Source of the DNA: Mansonella perstans
Taxonomy: Eukaryota; Nematoda; Chromadorea; Rhabditida; Onchocercidae
Assembly: GCA_037074765.1 (NCBI GenBank)
Contig: JBAMDO010000448.1
Coordinates: forward strand, 1-64,000
DNA: 64,000 bases
Direction: 5' to 3'
The notes under the pieces were generated by a model. That model made no database searches and was not told where the DNA came from. It saw nothing but the letters and a program-made list of their open reading frames with translations. Of this stretch, positions 36,311 through 49,700 are shown piece by piece. Position numbers and translations under genes: made by a program. Each line of letters begins with the position of its first letter. Positions within the stretch are counted from its first letter, which is position 1.

Positions 36311-37790
36311 CCTTCAAAGTATATCATAAGGCAACACATATTCTTTACCATTCCGCACGTGATTTCTCATAAATTAATTAAAATTAAATTAACAATATGA
36401 ATTATCTCTGATCAATTCATGCATACTTTATCATATCTTCACAAGGAACGAAATTAATTTATATAATTCTCAATCCTACTCGATTACTTCTAAATAACGA
36501 TCTGCACTGCATATTATGCCGTCCGAAAATACACTTATAAATTACTTCTGAGCATAACTGAAATCGGTGGAACTTAAATTTGAATAATGTATTTGAATTT
36601 GAATAATGCCTTAAGAAAAGATCTAGAACTACAATATGTTTTGTTTGCTGGAAGTGTCTTAGATTTGAACAAAAATAGAAAATGTTTCATTTGTGTGTGC
36701 CAAATTTGACATTTGACTCAAATACTTGAAAACTAATTTGGAATTACTTTACAAATTAAAATTAACCTCAAAATTCAAAGAAAAACACTAAAGAATTTAT
36801 ATTTAAAATTGTAGCGCCTTAATTCCATTTTATCATAGTCTTACAACGAAAAGTACCGTATACTAACAAAATTATTCTGTATACGGTGGTAAGGAGAGCT
36901 TATCTCAGGAACCGGGATTCTGATAGTTTTTCAAAAATAGATTCCGGGATATCCCGTATGAGTTCACAGGAATGCATTGGGGATTTTTCATGATGGAATA
37001 GCGCTGTGTGAGCGCGTATACACCGCACGCACAAGACATCCATACATATATCGATTAGTTTAAGTGCTTTGTGCGATTTCGAAATCTGCACAGTCGGTCA
37101 GAGCGCATTCCGTGCGTGTGTGTGTCTATATATATATGTGTACGTGTGTGCGTGTGCGTGCGGAGTATAGGCGATAGGAGATGAACCTCATCTTTTATAA
37201 TTTCCTTCCCGAGTGTTTTCCCGAGAATTTCCAAATATCTGTCCAAACAATTAAGACATATGTATGCTACCTCTTCCCATATGTTTTAACTTGCATCTTT
37301 TTGCAAATTTACCATGCACTTGCATTCGTAGAGAATATATATATTATCTCTAAATTATGTTATATTTGCACACATACTTTCATTTTCTAGTAAATAATAT
37401 TACATATATCTGTAATTTATGTTACACTTTTATTGCAACTTTTTGAAATTTTATGTTTTTAAAAATGTAAATGAATTAAATATCCTATATCCCAGGCAGG
37501 CAATTTTCTGTTGCTCAATTTCATCTTTCTTATCCATAGATCAGTTAATTTTCCTCAGTTCATGTCTATTCATTTTGTAAGGTTATTTTCCAGGTATGGG
37601 AAATTTGTTGTTGCATAAAGGGCACTGCAACATATAGCATACGTGGCGATACTATGCGTTCATTACAAGTGGTGTTATTGAAGTCTATATAGTCTACCAT
37701 TCCAGTGTGCATTATTTCAGAATACATTGTTGAACAAGAACAATTTCGGGATAAATTGTTAAAAGGGATCGTTTCAAGACTCGAGCACAA
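36311..37790. promoter_or_regulatory. Divergent intergenic region between the coiled-coil gene and nurf-1
   Basis: This region holds the promoters of both genes. Its centre (about 36,890-37,170) is less AT-rich than its surroundings and includes a GT/GC-rich simple repeat. No TATA box or known motif can be assigned with confidence. The short ORFs here are low-complexity, and I do not call them genes. Confidence 0.5.
37111..37162. repeat. (GT)n-type microsatellite
   Basis: Imperfect GTGTGTGTGTCTATATATAT followed by GTGTACGTGTGTGCGTGTGC. It lies near the middle of the divergent promoter region upstream of nurf-1 and is likely to vary in length between individuals. Confidence 0.8.
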
Positions 37791-40712
37791 ATGCCTCGTG
37801 GAAGACCTCGAGCTCGTGGTCGAACTTCAGCTGGAAAAACAACAGCTAAATCTTCGCTAACATTCTCTGGTCGTATTCGAAGACGTGCAAAATTGAATGG
37901 TAGTTCAACGAAATCAAAATCAACGAAAACTTCAAAATCTAAAGAGTAATGGTTCCGTGTAGATCGAATAAATACAAAAATCTCTTCAACTATTGGGTGG
38001 TGTAATTGGCTGTTTCAATACAGTGGCAATATGGCTGCAAGATAGTCTTGAGTTTTTTAAGACGATTGTTTTGCGCTATTTTTCAGTATCACTTATCTAT
38101 TAAAAGTTTAATGGAAACAGTACGATGTCCTAGATTATTATAGCTCATTTCCATACTTTTTATTGACATCATTTCTGAAATTTTCATCAAAAGAATTGAT
38201 GGCTAAATATGAAATTCTTTGCCAAAAAAAATTTGAAATATTTGAAACTTCAAACTTGAAATGCTATATGCAAATGCAAATGCTTATTCCATCGATTTTA
38301 TATGGCAAGCAGAGATTGGAATATTTGATTATCTAAAAAGCTTTTCTTTTTTTTTTTTAGGCATCTATAATATATTGAATATAGCCTAGCCAATATTCGT
38401 GAATTAAATTTAGATGAATTTATTTTGTTGCATTTCAGAAGTCGACAAGCATGGGATGAAAGTGATGAAGAATATGATAGGCCTGACTACTATACCGATT
38501 CATCGGGTGATTTCGATAGCGATACGTCCATTGCCCGAAGAAGTTAGTTCTGTTGTGTTGGAATTTCAGTCTTCGGTATTTACCTGAAAAATACGAGAGA
38601 TAGAAACGCTTTGACTTATTTCATTTAGTGTAGGAAGACTTTTTGGTGATTACAGCTATTTCAGTTTTGTAATGGTTTTTTCAGGTCTGTCGTGTGGATT
38701 TTGATTATTTCGAAATTTATTTTAAAACAGCAAATTCTTTGTAGACTCGGCAGCAATGGATTTCGAAGACGAAGCTGAGGATGAGGAGATAGAAGAGACA
38801 TCATCCGTGGCAAGTCGTGTTCCAACACCTGGCGCATCGCTGTATGAGACGGATGAATCTGTTGGTGTGTTTTGAATTAACAATGCAAATTAATTGATTC
38901 ATGTTTTATTTGGATTATAAAGCTGCAATAAGTTACTTAATCCACTGGTTTTGTGTGATGCAGCTTTTTATGGTCCTGTTATTTCACTGAATTCCCTTAT
39001 CCTAATCACTATCTCATATGTATTGGTAAAAAAGTTTACAGAATGTCCGTGGCTTGAAATCCCAACAGAACAACTACCAGTGTTGAAATTACCGAAAGGA
39101 AGTCAAGATTTATTAATCGACGAAAAGTATCTGCTTGATGCTCTTGAGGTACTGGATCATCTCAAAAAAAAAAATGAGACTATTAATGAGAAATGTTGCA
39201 AAAAAATGTTGATGATTCGTATTTTATCTTCATTAATTAAAGGCTATTTTCAGGAGCTATTAGACTAATCCTCCGTGAAATTCGAACTGAGTGAGAAAAT
39301 CCCCGAAATAATTTTTACTAATGAAAATAGTTTTTTGATTTTGATAAACCAAATTTTCGCATATTTTTCTACCGTCTTGCAGATATATGAAACGTGTCGC
39401 TGCTACTATCAAGCAATTCGACTTTCTCCATTTCTTTTCGAGGATTTTTGCGCTGCTCTAACTACTGAAAGTCAAACAAACCTCTTGGCTGAAATACATA
39501 TTGCATTGTTAAAATTATTATTAAAGGATGACGATGAAGAGCAAATCATCCTGTCGGTTCAGGATACAAATAATAGTTTCAATATCATGCTTCAGTTGCT
39601 TGAACCAATGACATATGGCGAGGTAGCTACAGAGAAAAACAAATGTTTTATAAAAAAAAGACCACATAGACGGTAAATTGAAAAGTAGAGAATTTTATTT
39701 GAGTGAGAAGGAAAAAGAGTTAGGAAAAAAGTTAAAAGACGAAAATTTCACTTAGAGAACTTTTGGGTGTTTAATTCGAAACTTTTGACTGATGAATGTG
39801 ATGAATTGGTTTTACAATATTATAATTAAACTGTTACAAAACTATATTGTGACTCTTTGTTCCAGGTGCTTCGGCAGTATTTGGAAAGCGATCCACAGCG
39901 TTTTCCGGGTCATGTTCTTGAAGCGGCAAGTGGAAATTATCCGTTTGTTGACGTGAAACAGCGGTTGATAGTTCTCTCATGGCTTTGCGATCGTTTTTTT
40001 CAAACTAATGAATACCGAAATATTGTTAGAAATGAGGGGAAGTTAACCGTTGATGAGCACTGTCGTGAATGTGGAAAACCAGGCGATGTTTTGCTGTGCG
40101 ATGGATGTGAGGCGTGCTATCATTTGTCGTGCACAAGTCTGGCTGATGTACCGGATGGAAAATGGTTGTGTCAAGTGTGTGAATTACATAAGGTGCCGTT
40201 AATTTCATTTTTTTTTTTAATTTCACGTGATGGGACAGCATATGAGACTGGTGTATTGTTCGACTCGCATTTTTAAAAGATATGCAGTGTTGATTTACCA
40301 TTTATTTTTGGTCGTAATTTCAGCTATGCTCTTAATTTATCCAGACTCGCATTTTAGGTACGCGGCGTAACGGATTGTCAAATCCCAGGTTATCGGTCGC
40401 CGCGTATGCCACTACGTTTCAAACCGCTAGGTCGCGATCGTAACGGTCGTCTTTATTGGTTTATGGTGAGACGCATATTTGTGCAGGACGATGTTGACGG
40501 TTCTGTGCATTACTACACCACTCTTCCTCAACTCTATTCTTTATTAAATATGTTTTCTGTAAATGAATATGAAAAATATTTGGCTGCGGTCTTTATGGAC
40601 CTTCTTCCCCTCATTGATGAACATATGCGGATGACGCTGCAGTTAACTAGCGATTATGGACGAAGCGCAAGAACTAGGAACAAAACTGATTTATATTTGC
40701 ACGCTGATAACG
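37791..40712 (+). other. nurf-1: nurf-1 exons 1-7: AT-hook-like start, acidic region, DDT, PHD1, WHIM start
   Basis: Exon coordinates by eye: 37791-37945, 38439-38542, 38745-38864, 39042-39148, 39383-39622, 39866-40192, 40358-40712. The DDT domain is split by the intron after LLDALE (donor at 39149). PHD1 lies wholly in the sixth exon, with the C4HC3 pattern visible from CRECGKPGD to WLCQVC. An alternative acceptor at 38964 would add a hydrophobic stretch (VISLNSLILITISYVLVKKF) in the same phase; this suits an intron better than a nuclear protein, so I prefer 39042. Confidence 0.88.
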
Positions 40713-43700
40713 GTTTGTTCAAATTAAAAATAATTTTTTCAAAAACGAATGTATCGAAGCACTAACGTCGGTAGAAATTGTTCATGGACCGAAATATTTA
40801 GATTTATTGGTTGTAGATTCTGACAACTTATCGCAGCAGAGCGTTTTGGAAGATTCGCAAAGAAAGAACAAATTAGATTCATCAGGTGATCATTATTATT
40901 TCAGTCGTCAGAATGGGTGGCATTTTGGCAAAGCCGTTGTTTAGTCAGTTGCGCGAAAGTGATGATGAGCGAACGGTGGTTACAGTTGGTTGCGCGAAGC
41001 ACGTTGAAGTGAGCAAGTATCTACTATTGTGCAAAGTAGAAGAATTATTGGGATTTACGGGAAATTGTTTGAAGGATACATTCTGGACTGCTGGCTTGCA
41101 AAGTAAGTGTATTTTTTGCAAAGCAAGTGAAAAAAAATTGTTCTGTTGTGATTCTAAATTGAATGAAAAAAAGCAACAGTCAAACTGTTCTCACAAATTT
41201 TCGCAAATTTTATATCATTTTCAGCTCACGAAGTGATTGCGAAAAAAGAAGTAATCGAAACTGGTTTCCATGCAGTTTCGGTCAATGGTGGCATTGAGGA
41301 ACTTCATTCTGTAGAGCTTGGATTTAGGCTTGGTGAAGGCGAAAGCTTGGCACGTTACGTCAATCAGTATAGTATCAATGAATATGCCAAAAATCCGATT
41401 CTGAGAGCTAAAGAAAGAGATAAAAAAAAGTACATGTCAGGAAGGTTTTCGCTCATGGATGAAGGGGAATTCGAGGTGATTCGAAGCTTATGTTTATTTT
41501 GAATATTATGGTGTTTTTAATTCAACTGTAATGAAAATATAAGTATTTTTTCATTAGGAATATTGCAAAAGAATTATGTGGTTTTAGTGGACAATAACGA
41601 AAGGACGCAGTCTTTCTGGAACACCAGCTCAGATTGGAAAGGTAATACAAAATTCTATGGAAAGTTTTGCTCAAAAAATACCACCAGTTTTAATGCATCG
41701 ACTGTGGAAACGTGATGGTTTGGATTATTTTAAGAAGGTAATTTATTTCAAAAAGTTCTTGATTTTTTTAAGTCTTCAAGTGATATCCATTTTGCTTTCT
41801 CATTTATTCAAGTTTTCGAGAAAGTGACAGATGTTGAACTGTAACTATATCTAAAAGATTGGAAAATTGCAAAAAAAGACCAAAGCGGTTGGGTAAATTA
41901 TTAAGGGGAGCTGTGTTGTAGGTGTAATGTTTCATTCGATTTTGTGTTGAATTTATTCATATTTAGTTTGTTTTCATGTAAATTTGGTCGGTAAATTACA
42001 ATTTCTTACAGGGACTTAATACTCCACCAACCGTCGAATTGTTGAAAGATTTGTTATTGCGCTTTGAATGTGCGATTCGGCGGCCTGTTCTCCATAGTGT
42101 ATGGTGGAATACGCTGGGACATACTCGTCTCATGCGTATAACAGTAGAAGATCGTGAAAGACGTCAGCGTTACGAAACGAAGAAGAAGAAACAGGAAAGG
42201 GTAAGGTTTAAGCTAATGTAAGAATAAGTGCGTTATAATCATTAACGATGTGCATGTTAAAGAATGTTTTATATAGCTATATCCTCTCAACTTTTCCTTT
42301 AGTGCAGTTAGTACAGCAATGTTTTGCTCAAAACGTGAATAATCTTTAAAGAAGAAGCATTTCCACAAATTAGTCTTGGTAGATTAGTCATTTTTTTAGA
42401 TCAGTAAGTTTTTTTCAGGAGCTTTGGGCAGCAGAACCAGATGATGACGAAGTAATCTGGGTGAAACATCTTAAAGTTGGTTCGATACTTAAAAGGACTT
42501 TGTGGCGGCAGAATGATGAAGGTTATCGAGTGAATGGTCGCGGTGCTCTTGGTGGTTGGTTGTGGAAATCGAAAACATTTCATCGAACATTCATTCCACG
42601 AGCGGAGAAGCCGGATATTGGTGAAAATTTGAAAGTACGCTTTGTGTTACTTTTATTTTCTTGCCAAATGAAGGAATTTTTTGAAAATTTAATTATCTGT
42701 AGCGAGATTATTTTTATTTGCCTTTTTGATTTATCCGCATAAATAATACGATCAAAAACCTTTCAGCCTATTACATTAGCAAATAAGAAAGCAATTCATC
42801 TGGATGGAATTGTTAAACGTTTAAATAGCTGGAGAACTGCAGAACTGGAAGGCGAAGAGAGGTAAATTTGCTTCGAGATAAATTCTTGTTTTGTGCATAT
42901 CATATACGTGAATTAATAAAAACTTTTTAGTGTATTAAATGCAATAAACTATAGATGATGGTGGTAACACTGCTAAAATATTAGACTGAATTTTTAAGTG
43001 CTTTTATGGTGTTACGTAAACAATAAAGTTAATCCTAGAAAGTGGCAAAAGGAACTTTTGAAGAAGTGCTATTCTCCTACGTGTAGGATGGGTATGATGC
43101 CACTATCGATTACTTCGGAAAGCGATAGTGTTCAAGGCTGTTATAGTCTCACATGTCGTCAAGCTGTACTACAGTCGAGTAAGTTGTGATTTAGTTATAA
43201 AAAAGCCTTCCATGAGATTTCAGCTGTATTTTTGCATTGAGCGGAGAGAAAAAAGAACGGACTTTTTTCTCTGTCACACTAATTTCTGTTTTAGTGTTTA
43301 AAATATTTAGTTCTATATGTTCTCCATTACATATGATTATAGTGGAAAGAACCACGAGCGGTGTTGTACATGCGCGACCTCCCTCATTGTTACCATCAAA
43401 ATCTCGGCAAGAAAATGGAAAAGATGTAAAAGCGTTGGAAATGAATAAACCTTTTCCTCTTCCGGTTCCATTTGATTATCGAGTCAGAAGAACTGGTGAA
43501 CAAAGTTTATTAATCTTGCCGCAGAGGTTAATATATTTTTCTGAAAAATATATTTTTAAATAATTTTATTAAGCGATCTGAGTATTTCAACTATTTTATA
43601 TGTGCAATCATTTATTATAAGCCTTTGGGGTGATAACGTTGCCGACAACATTTCCAGAAAACATATCACCAAATTTAATGCTCATATATCTTAGGTAGAA

Positions 43701-46700
43701 ATAGTTTACAATATGCGTTATGGAACGTCAGCGTTATATTCTTAGTTGAATCGTAATTTTTAACATAAACGATTTGAACAGGTGGAATTTGATTTAACCT
43801 CGACTTATAAAATCTTACAAATAAGTTTTCAGATCCTTAAAACGTTTGGCTCGCCAAGGCGGAGTGAATTTGAATTTTTTCGCTCCAGGTTTCCATCGTA
43901 TGGCTAAAAGTAACAATCAAGTATGGAATTATCCCTGTCAACGTCCGCTCTTTGATAACTGCTGGAGGTTGCTAATTCTCTTATTGCCGGTAGTAAAATG
44001 ATATTTTACATTTGGAGTGTAATTTCTTAATTAGAGGACGTTCGTAATAATTAATTGTTAGTCTCATTAACTCAACTGGAAATTATATGTTTTAAGATGC
44101 TCAGCTTCTTTATCTTTATTTACACTGCAACATTTTAATGTTTAAATGCATTCGCGTTCACTGCATTTCTTTATCTTTCTTGGCAAGTGGAAAATGAAGT
44201 CCATAAACATTACCGAATTTTAATCTGCATAGGAAAGTAATTTGGGAATCATTTAATAATGATTATCATATGCGATTACTGTAGTATCTTTCATTCCTTA
44301 TGTATGTAATTTTTGTTATTTATAGGTACTCTGTATTACGCGCACAATCGTACCACTCAATTGCTCTGCAACTTCGTGTACTCTATGCATGTATTCGATG
44401 GACTGATATGCATCGCGAACCAGATGAAGTTTCTTTCCAATATTTTTTTTTTAAAGGTAGAATAGGAAAGCTATTTTTTAAATACAGGATAAGAAAGCTG
44501 CATTTTATTCTTTTAAAAGATTCTTTTAAAATCTCTAAATAAGAGTGAACAAAAAGAAATATACGATTAGATATTATATTTCATTGCTATATTTATCGAA
44601 GATATTTATAGATTGTTTATTATTGGTCTTTTGATATTGCTGTTATAGATTTCTGCTGGACTTTGAAAGCTTTGTTTAAGCAGTCAATTTTGTAGGATTT
44701 TCGGGTAACAGTCCATCTTGCGGATCATGATGAAGTCCGAACAGTAATTGGCCATAGGGAATATCCACCAGATGGTATTTATGAGCAGTATAAACTCAGT
44801 ATAGAGCTAATACCTTTGGATGACAATGTTGAGCTGGATGATGTTAATGAAGGCTTAGGAAGTGCCGCATATCATCCATCAAAATCGCTGGAAAAAAGTA
44901 AGTTCACTTCATGTATCACTAATTGACGTTTAAGGAAAGTGTTTCATTTGCAATAACGGAATCGAGATTATCATGTAACAGTAATTTATTAGAGTGATGA
45001 ATAAATGTAGCGTTTTGACTTTTCTTGGATCTACAATAAGCTTCAGTGCCATGGCAATATCCATTTCAGCTTTACGTAAAAGAAAGGCAACAAAAGGGAG
45101 ATCCGAAAACGGAACGGTAAAAAAGAATCATATAAAAATAATTGAACGATGGATCGACGGTATAGAACTGAAACCGTGGGAAATCGCTGATTATTGGAAG
45201 AACATCGAAAATCGAACACGGCGTAGTTCAGCTGCACCATCGGTCGTTACAGGTTCTCATTCCAAATTTTTGGATTTGATTTCTCGGCATTCGTTTATTT
45301 TATGGGAATAGGATGTCTAAAACTTTCTGTTTTAATACTTCTCACTTATTGTCATCATTTGATGTAATCAGAAGTTCGTTTGTATTTTTTAATTTCAGAA
45401 AATAATTAATATAAAATATAATGACAAATACGTTGATTTCATCAATTCAAGAAATGAAATGAAACAACCATCTTTACGGATTGTTTTCAGTGGGTAATAG
45501 AGTTTCTACACCAGCTGTGAAGCATTATGAGTCGCCCGCAATTCATCCTAACCGTGTATTTGTTGAGAAACGTCGTCCACAGCCGAAACGCATGCCTGAT
45601 TATGATTATGATGTAAAAGAAGATGAGGATGACGAAGATGACGATGATGAATATATAGATGTTGAAACGGTACCAAATACTGCTGAGACGAGATCAGTTC
45701 CAAGTATGGAACCAAGATCAAAAGTTCCACGATTATCGGAACAAAGACTAGAAAAACAGTTGACTGGAAGGTGATTACAAAATTATCATAAACGAGCTCG
45801 GCGTTTGTTGTTACTTATTCGTTTGTTACTGAAATTATCTTAAGTTGTCTCTTAGTAAACCAGTGTATCTAAAAATGGAGAGTATTAATTGGGGACGTAA
45901 AATTGTTATCCTACAGAGATTGATATATCGGTTGAAGTTAACGTGATAGTGTAATAAATATGCTTTAATTTTGAAATTTTAGTCCGTATAAAGCGCAGTG
46001 GCAGAATCCTAATGTACATCGTCACTATGAACAAGTGCCCAGGCGACCAGGTGAACTGTTAGGAGGAGGGAAATATACTATGTTTCAGGTTAGCTTTGTC
46101 TTTTTGGTTTTTCTTCTGTTTTCCTAAAGGAAAGATTTCAGGAAAAACAGATGAGTAATTACTGTAGGCAAGGTCTGCTGAAAGTTTTTTGAGTTTGAAA
46201 ACTGAGTGCGAATCCTATGCTTAGGATTGTTTTCTTATTTTCATTTTATCAGACTTTTAACAGTCAAATATAAGGGGCTACCAACAACTGCTGTCGAGAG
46301 TTCAGAAAACCTTTGGCCACATAATACATAGAGTAAACAGTTTAGAAGCCAGATGGTACTTTCTGTCGTGTAATGGTATATCAGAATCGTCCAACGCAGG
46401 GGACCAGGACAACTAGTACTCCAGGATCAGTTCGCCCTCCGCAGATGATAACTTCACAGTCAAGAGTTGGAAACTATCAGCGTGAATCGCTACGAATACC
46501 AGTCACTCGAAGAGTTGTATCAGTGCCAGGCTCGAGCCATGGATCTCCTGTGGTTGGTTTAAACACTAGTTTACTCTCTTTCATTTTTCTAGGATTTTTG
46601 GTAAAAAAATAAATATATGTATTACGTATTACTGTTGTGTATCGGAATTCATGAACTCATGAAACGTGCAGTTTTATTAATAGAATTTTATGATGCTGAG

Positions 46701-49700
46701 ATTTTGCAACTTTTTTTTTTTTGGGTCTTTCGTTTTCAATTTGAAGTACATTGGTGGATAGTTGATGAAATGCTTAATATGCCAATTTCGAAACATTAAT
46801 GAAACCTTATCTTTCACTTATTGGTAATGTTTTTAATTTGAATTTCAGGCACCGTTGGGGAAAAGACTACTGTTGATTCGCCGAAGTGATGGCACGACGC
46901 AGTATTTACGGCCAGTTAGTAGTAATACAGGTACACCTGGTGCTTATCGAACGGTCCGCACTACACAAGTACATATTCGTTTCTTTTGTTTTTATTTCTT
47001 TTAGTGTAAGCTGCTTTTCATTTTTTTTCTCCAAAACAACGCATTTTGTATCTTTTCATCTTAATTATTCTTTTTTCTGTTATCTCATTACCCCTTCATA
47101 TTATCTCATTATTCCTTCGTGAGGGACTCTTTTTTTGTTTTCTCACCGTGCTTATTCTTTGGGAGCATTTTTTTCTACTCATATTTATTCATGATGTAAT
47201 GGTATACTGAGTACTGCTGAATTATGAAGAAATATGAAAAGGAAATGAGAAATTTTTGATAAAGATTCATGCAGTTAAAGAAAGGGAAAAATAAGGGATT
47301 TTATTATTGCTGTCCATATGTATTGTTCCCAAGGTGTTCCAGTTCAAATTTCGGACCCAACTGTGGACTTAAACCTTAAGCACGGTCTAAAAGTCTTCAA
47401 AACTGAGTATCATTTCAGGCTGGTGCTGCAACAATAAGTGATATTCGAGGAACTCCAACAAGTATGGACTTCAGGCTTTTTATAAATATGATATATTCTT
47501 TTGAGTGATAACATTATGTTCTATAATAATTATTATTATTATTCATCACATTCACACATCAACAGTACTTGAAGTGTTTCCATTACTCATAAAATCTCTC
47601 TTTGTAGGTTCCTCCTTTGCTCACCCGGTTGGTGCTACTCGAACTGTTTTTACTGGTAATCAATCAGTGGGAAGAGTTGTACGATTACCTGCCGTAAGTT
47701 TTAGCGACCAAATAATTCAATTAATATGCAGATTAAATGTTACTTTTGAGTTAATAAGACAAAAATTTGGTTTTATAGGGTTTTGCCTACGAATAGTAAT
47801 AATGATAAGCGTAGTTATTGGATGTATGTTCATGAAAAAGTTTGAACTGATCATGCATTTACGGATTCGCCGATCAAACAGAAAGCGGCTTATTAGCTCA
47901 ATGAAAGGATGAGAACTGATAATTACTTTATAGCTTTGTTGTTGATAAGTCTCTTAATTTCTTGATAACAGGTGGATTTTCTAGCGTTCCATATTTTCCC
48001 TTGTATTAATTCATTTCAATATGATTTTATTTCCATTTATAGCAGGCAGTAACAGTGCTAAATCAGCCATCTGCTATCGGAAATCAAGCTCCGTCTACAG
48101 TGCGAATTGGCCGAGTACAACCGGTAAATTATGATGTTAAATAACCGGCAATAGTCGCTTATAGTCATGTAATCTGACTGACTAATTCACCTCTCAATAA
48201 ACATATGTTTAAGTTTAATCACTTCATGATGATGAACTAGTAGATTTTGATGTCAAAAATAAAGATTTTTTTATAATAGCAAATTAATTTGCTAACTAAT
48301 TATGTTGGGAATTTTCAGTTTGGAGTTTTGCAGAATATAAGACGAGGAGTAGATGGTGATGAAGTGGTGAGCGAACAATCCATTGGTCCAGTTACAGCAC
48401 ATATGAATGAAGAGTATCGTTTATTAGCGGAAAGAGGCCTTCGACCATCTGGAAGGCCATCTGGAGCAGTTTCAAATTCTGGGTAGATTGTTCTACTTCG
48501 CTATATCAATTTCTTCAGAATAGAAAATTATTGTGAGACTCAATTAGGTGATTTGTAGTAGGAAGTGTATATCGATTTGTTTCTGATTTTTCAATTTTTT
48601 AAATTCGAATTTCCAAAGTATACCTTTACTGTTAGAAGTGGACGTGTTAGCTGCACAAGACCAGCTGTAACAGTCCAGCCGCGGCAAGGTGTAGCAGTAG
48701 CAGTGCATTCACCTCTCGAGCAACAGACATCATCAGGTCAGATGTTTGGTGACCATGACCCCATGGTAAGTAAAACTTTCACTAATTGAGGTCGAAAAGC
48801 TGAGTAGTAAATGTCTCTTAGTAGGCTTGCAATTCCATTGTGTTAGTGGATTGTTAGTGCTCGTGGAATTTTTTCATATAAATTTCATTTTGAGTTTGAG
48901 TTTCAGATGAGTGTTCGTTACTACAATTAATGATGATCTGCAGGCTTATACCGAGATTTGATAGCTTTACATTAGTGATATATTGGTGTTGCGTCTGTTT
49001 TTCGCGTTAGGAACGGATGTTTAGAGATCAGAATAATGATTTCAGAATTTTAAGAAATTTCGAAAGTAAAAAATGCAGTAGATAGAATTTAAAATAAAAT
49101 ATCAAATTGGTCATAGAATGTAAGTGGAAAAAGTAGCAAAGGTAAATTAAAACTTTGGATAAAATAGGAGATCGATTTGTTGTTCATTCAACTTGGTCCA
49201 TAGCTTTTTGCTGCGTATTTTCGTTGCCTTTCAGATAATTTTTCATAAATTGCTATGATCGTGTGACTTTATATTCATCTCAGGTGTTAGGTTTTGCGTA
49301 ACATTGAGAGAGCAGTAGATGAGATGTACAGATCTTTCTTGCTACACTTTTGCTAATTTGCTTTTTGACGTTGCGATGCACCTGACAATGCATTTTGATC
49401 TTGTACGTGAGACATTCGCATTATATATTATAATTTAGCAATGAAGTCTTTTCTCAGTTCCTCCGTTTACTACAGTTTTATACCGTAGGTAACTTTCATT
49501 ATTCTTCCTTTTAAAGATATTTGTCATCCTTTTCCCATTATCAGTTTGTTTTTTCTGTCATACATCGTCTGAATAGTGTTCAAAATATTAGTGTGCAAAA
49601 TCGTCATTTTGTTACTTTAAATTCAGGAGATTGTGATTTCGTTATACTTATATATAATATATATATATATATATAAATGTACCAGATGACCATTCTTTTA

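Noticed and set aside
36900..37246. Two minus-strand ORFs over the GT microsatellite
   Set aside because: Thr-His repeats come from the GT/CA repeat itself; there is no sign of splicing or conservation.
45548..45730. Minus-strand His-rich ORF
   Set aside because: It is the antisense of the Asp/Glu run in a nurf-1 exon.
47505..47912. 135-codon ORF read straight through 47,505-47,912
   Set aside because: Only 47608-47693 fits the nurf-1 phase chain; the rest is intron read-through.
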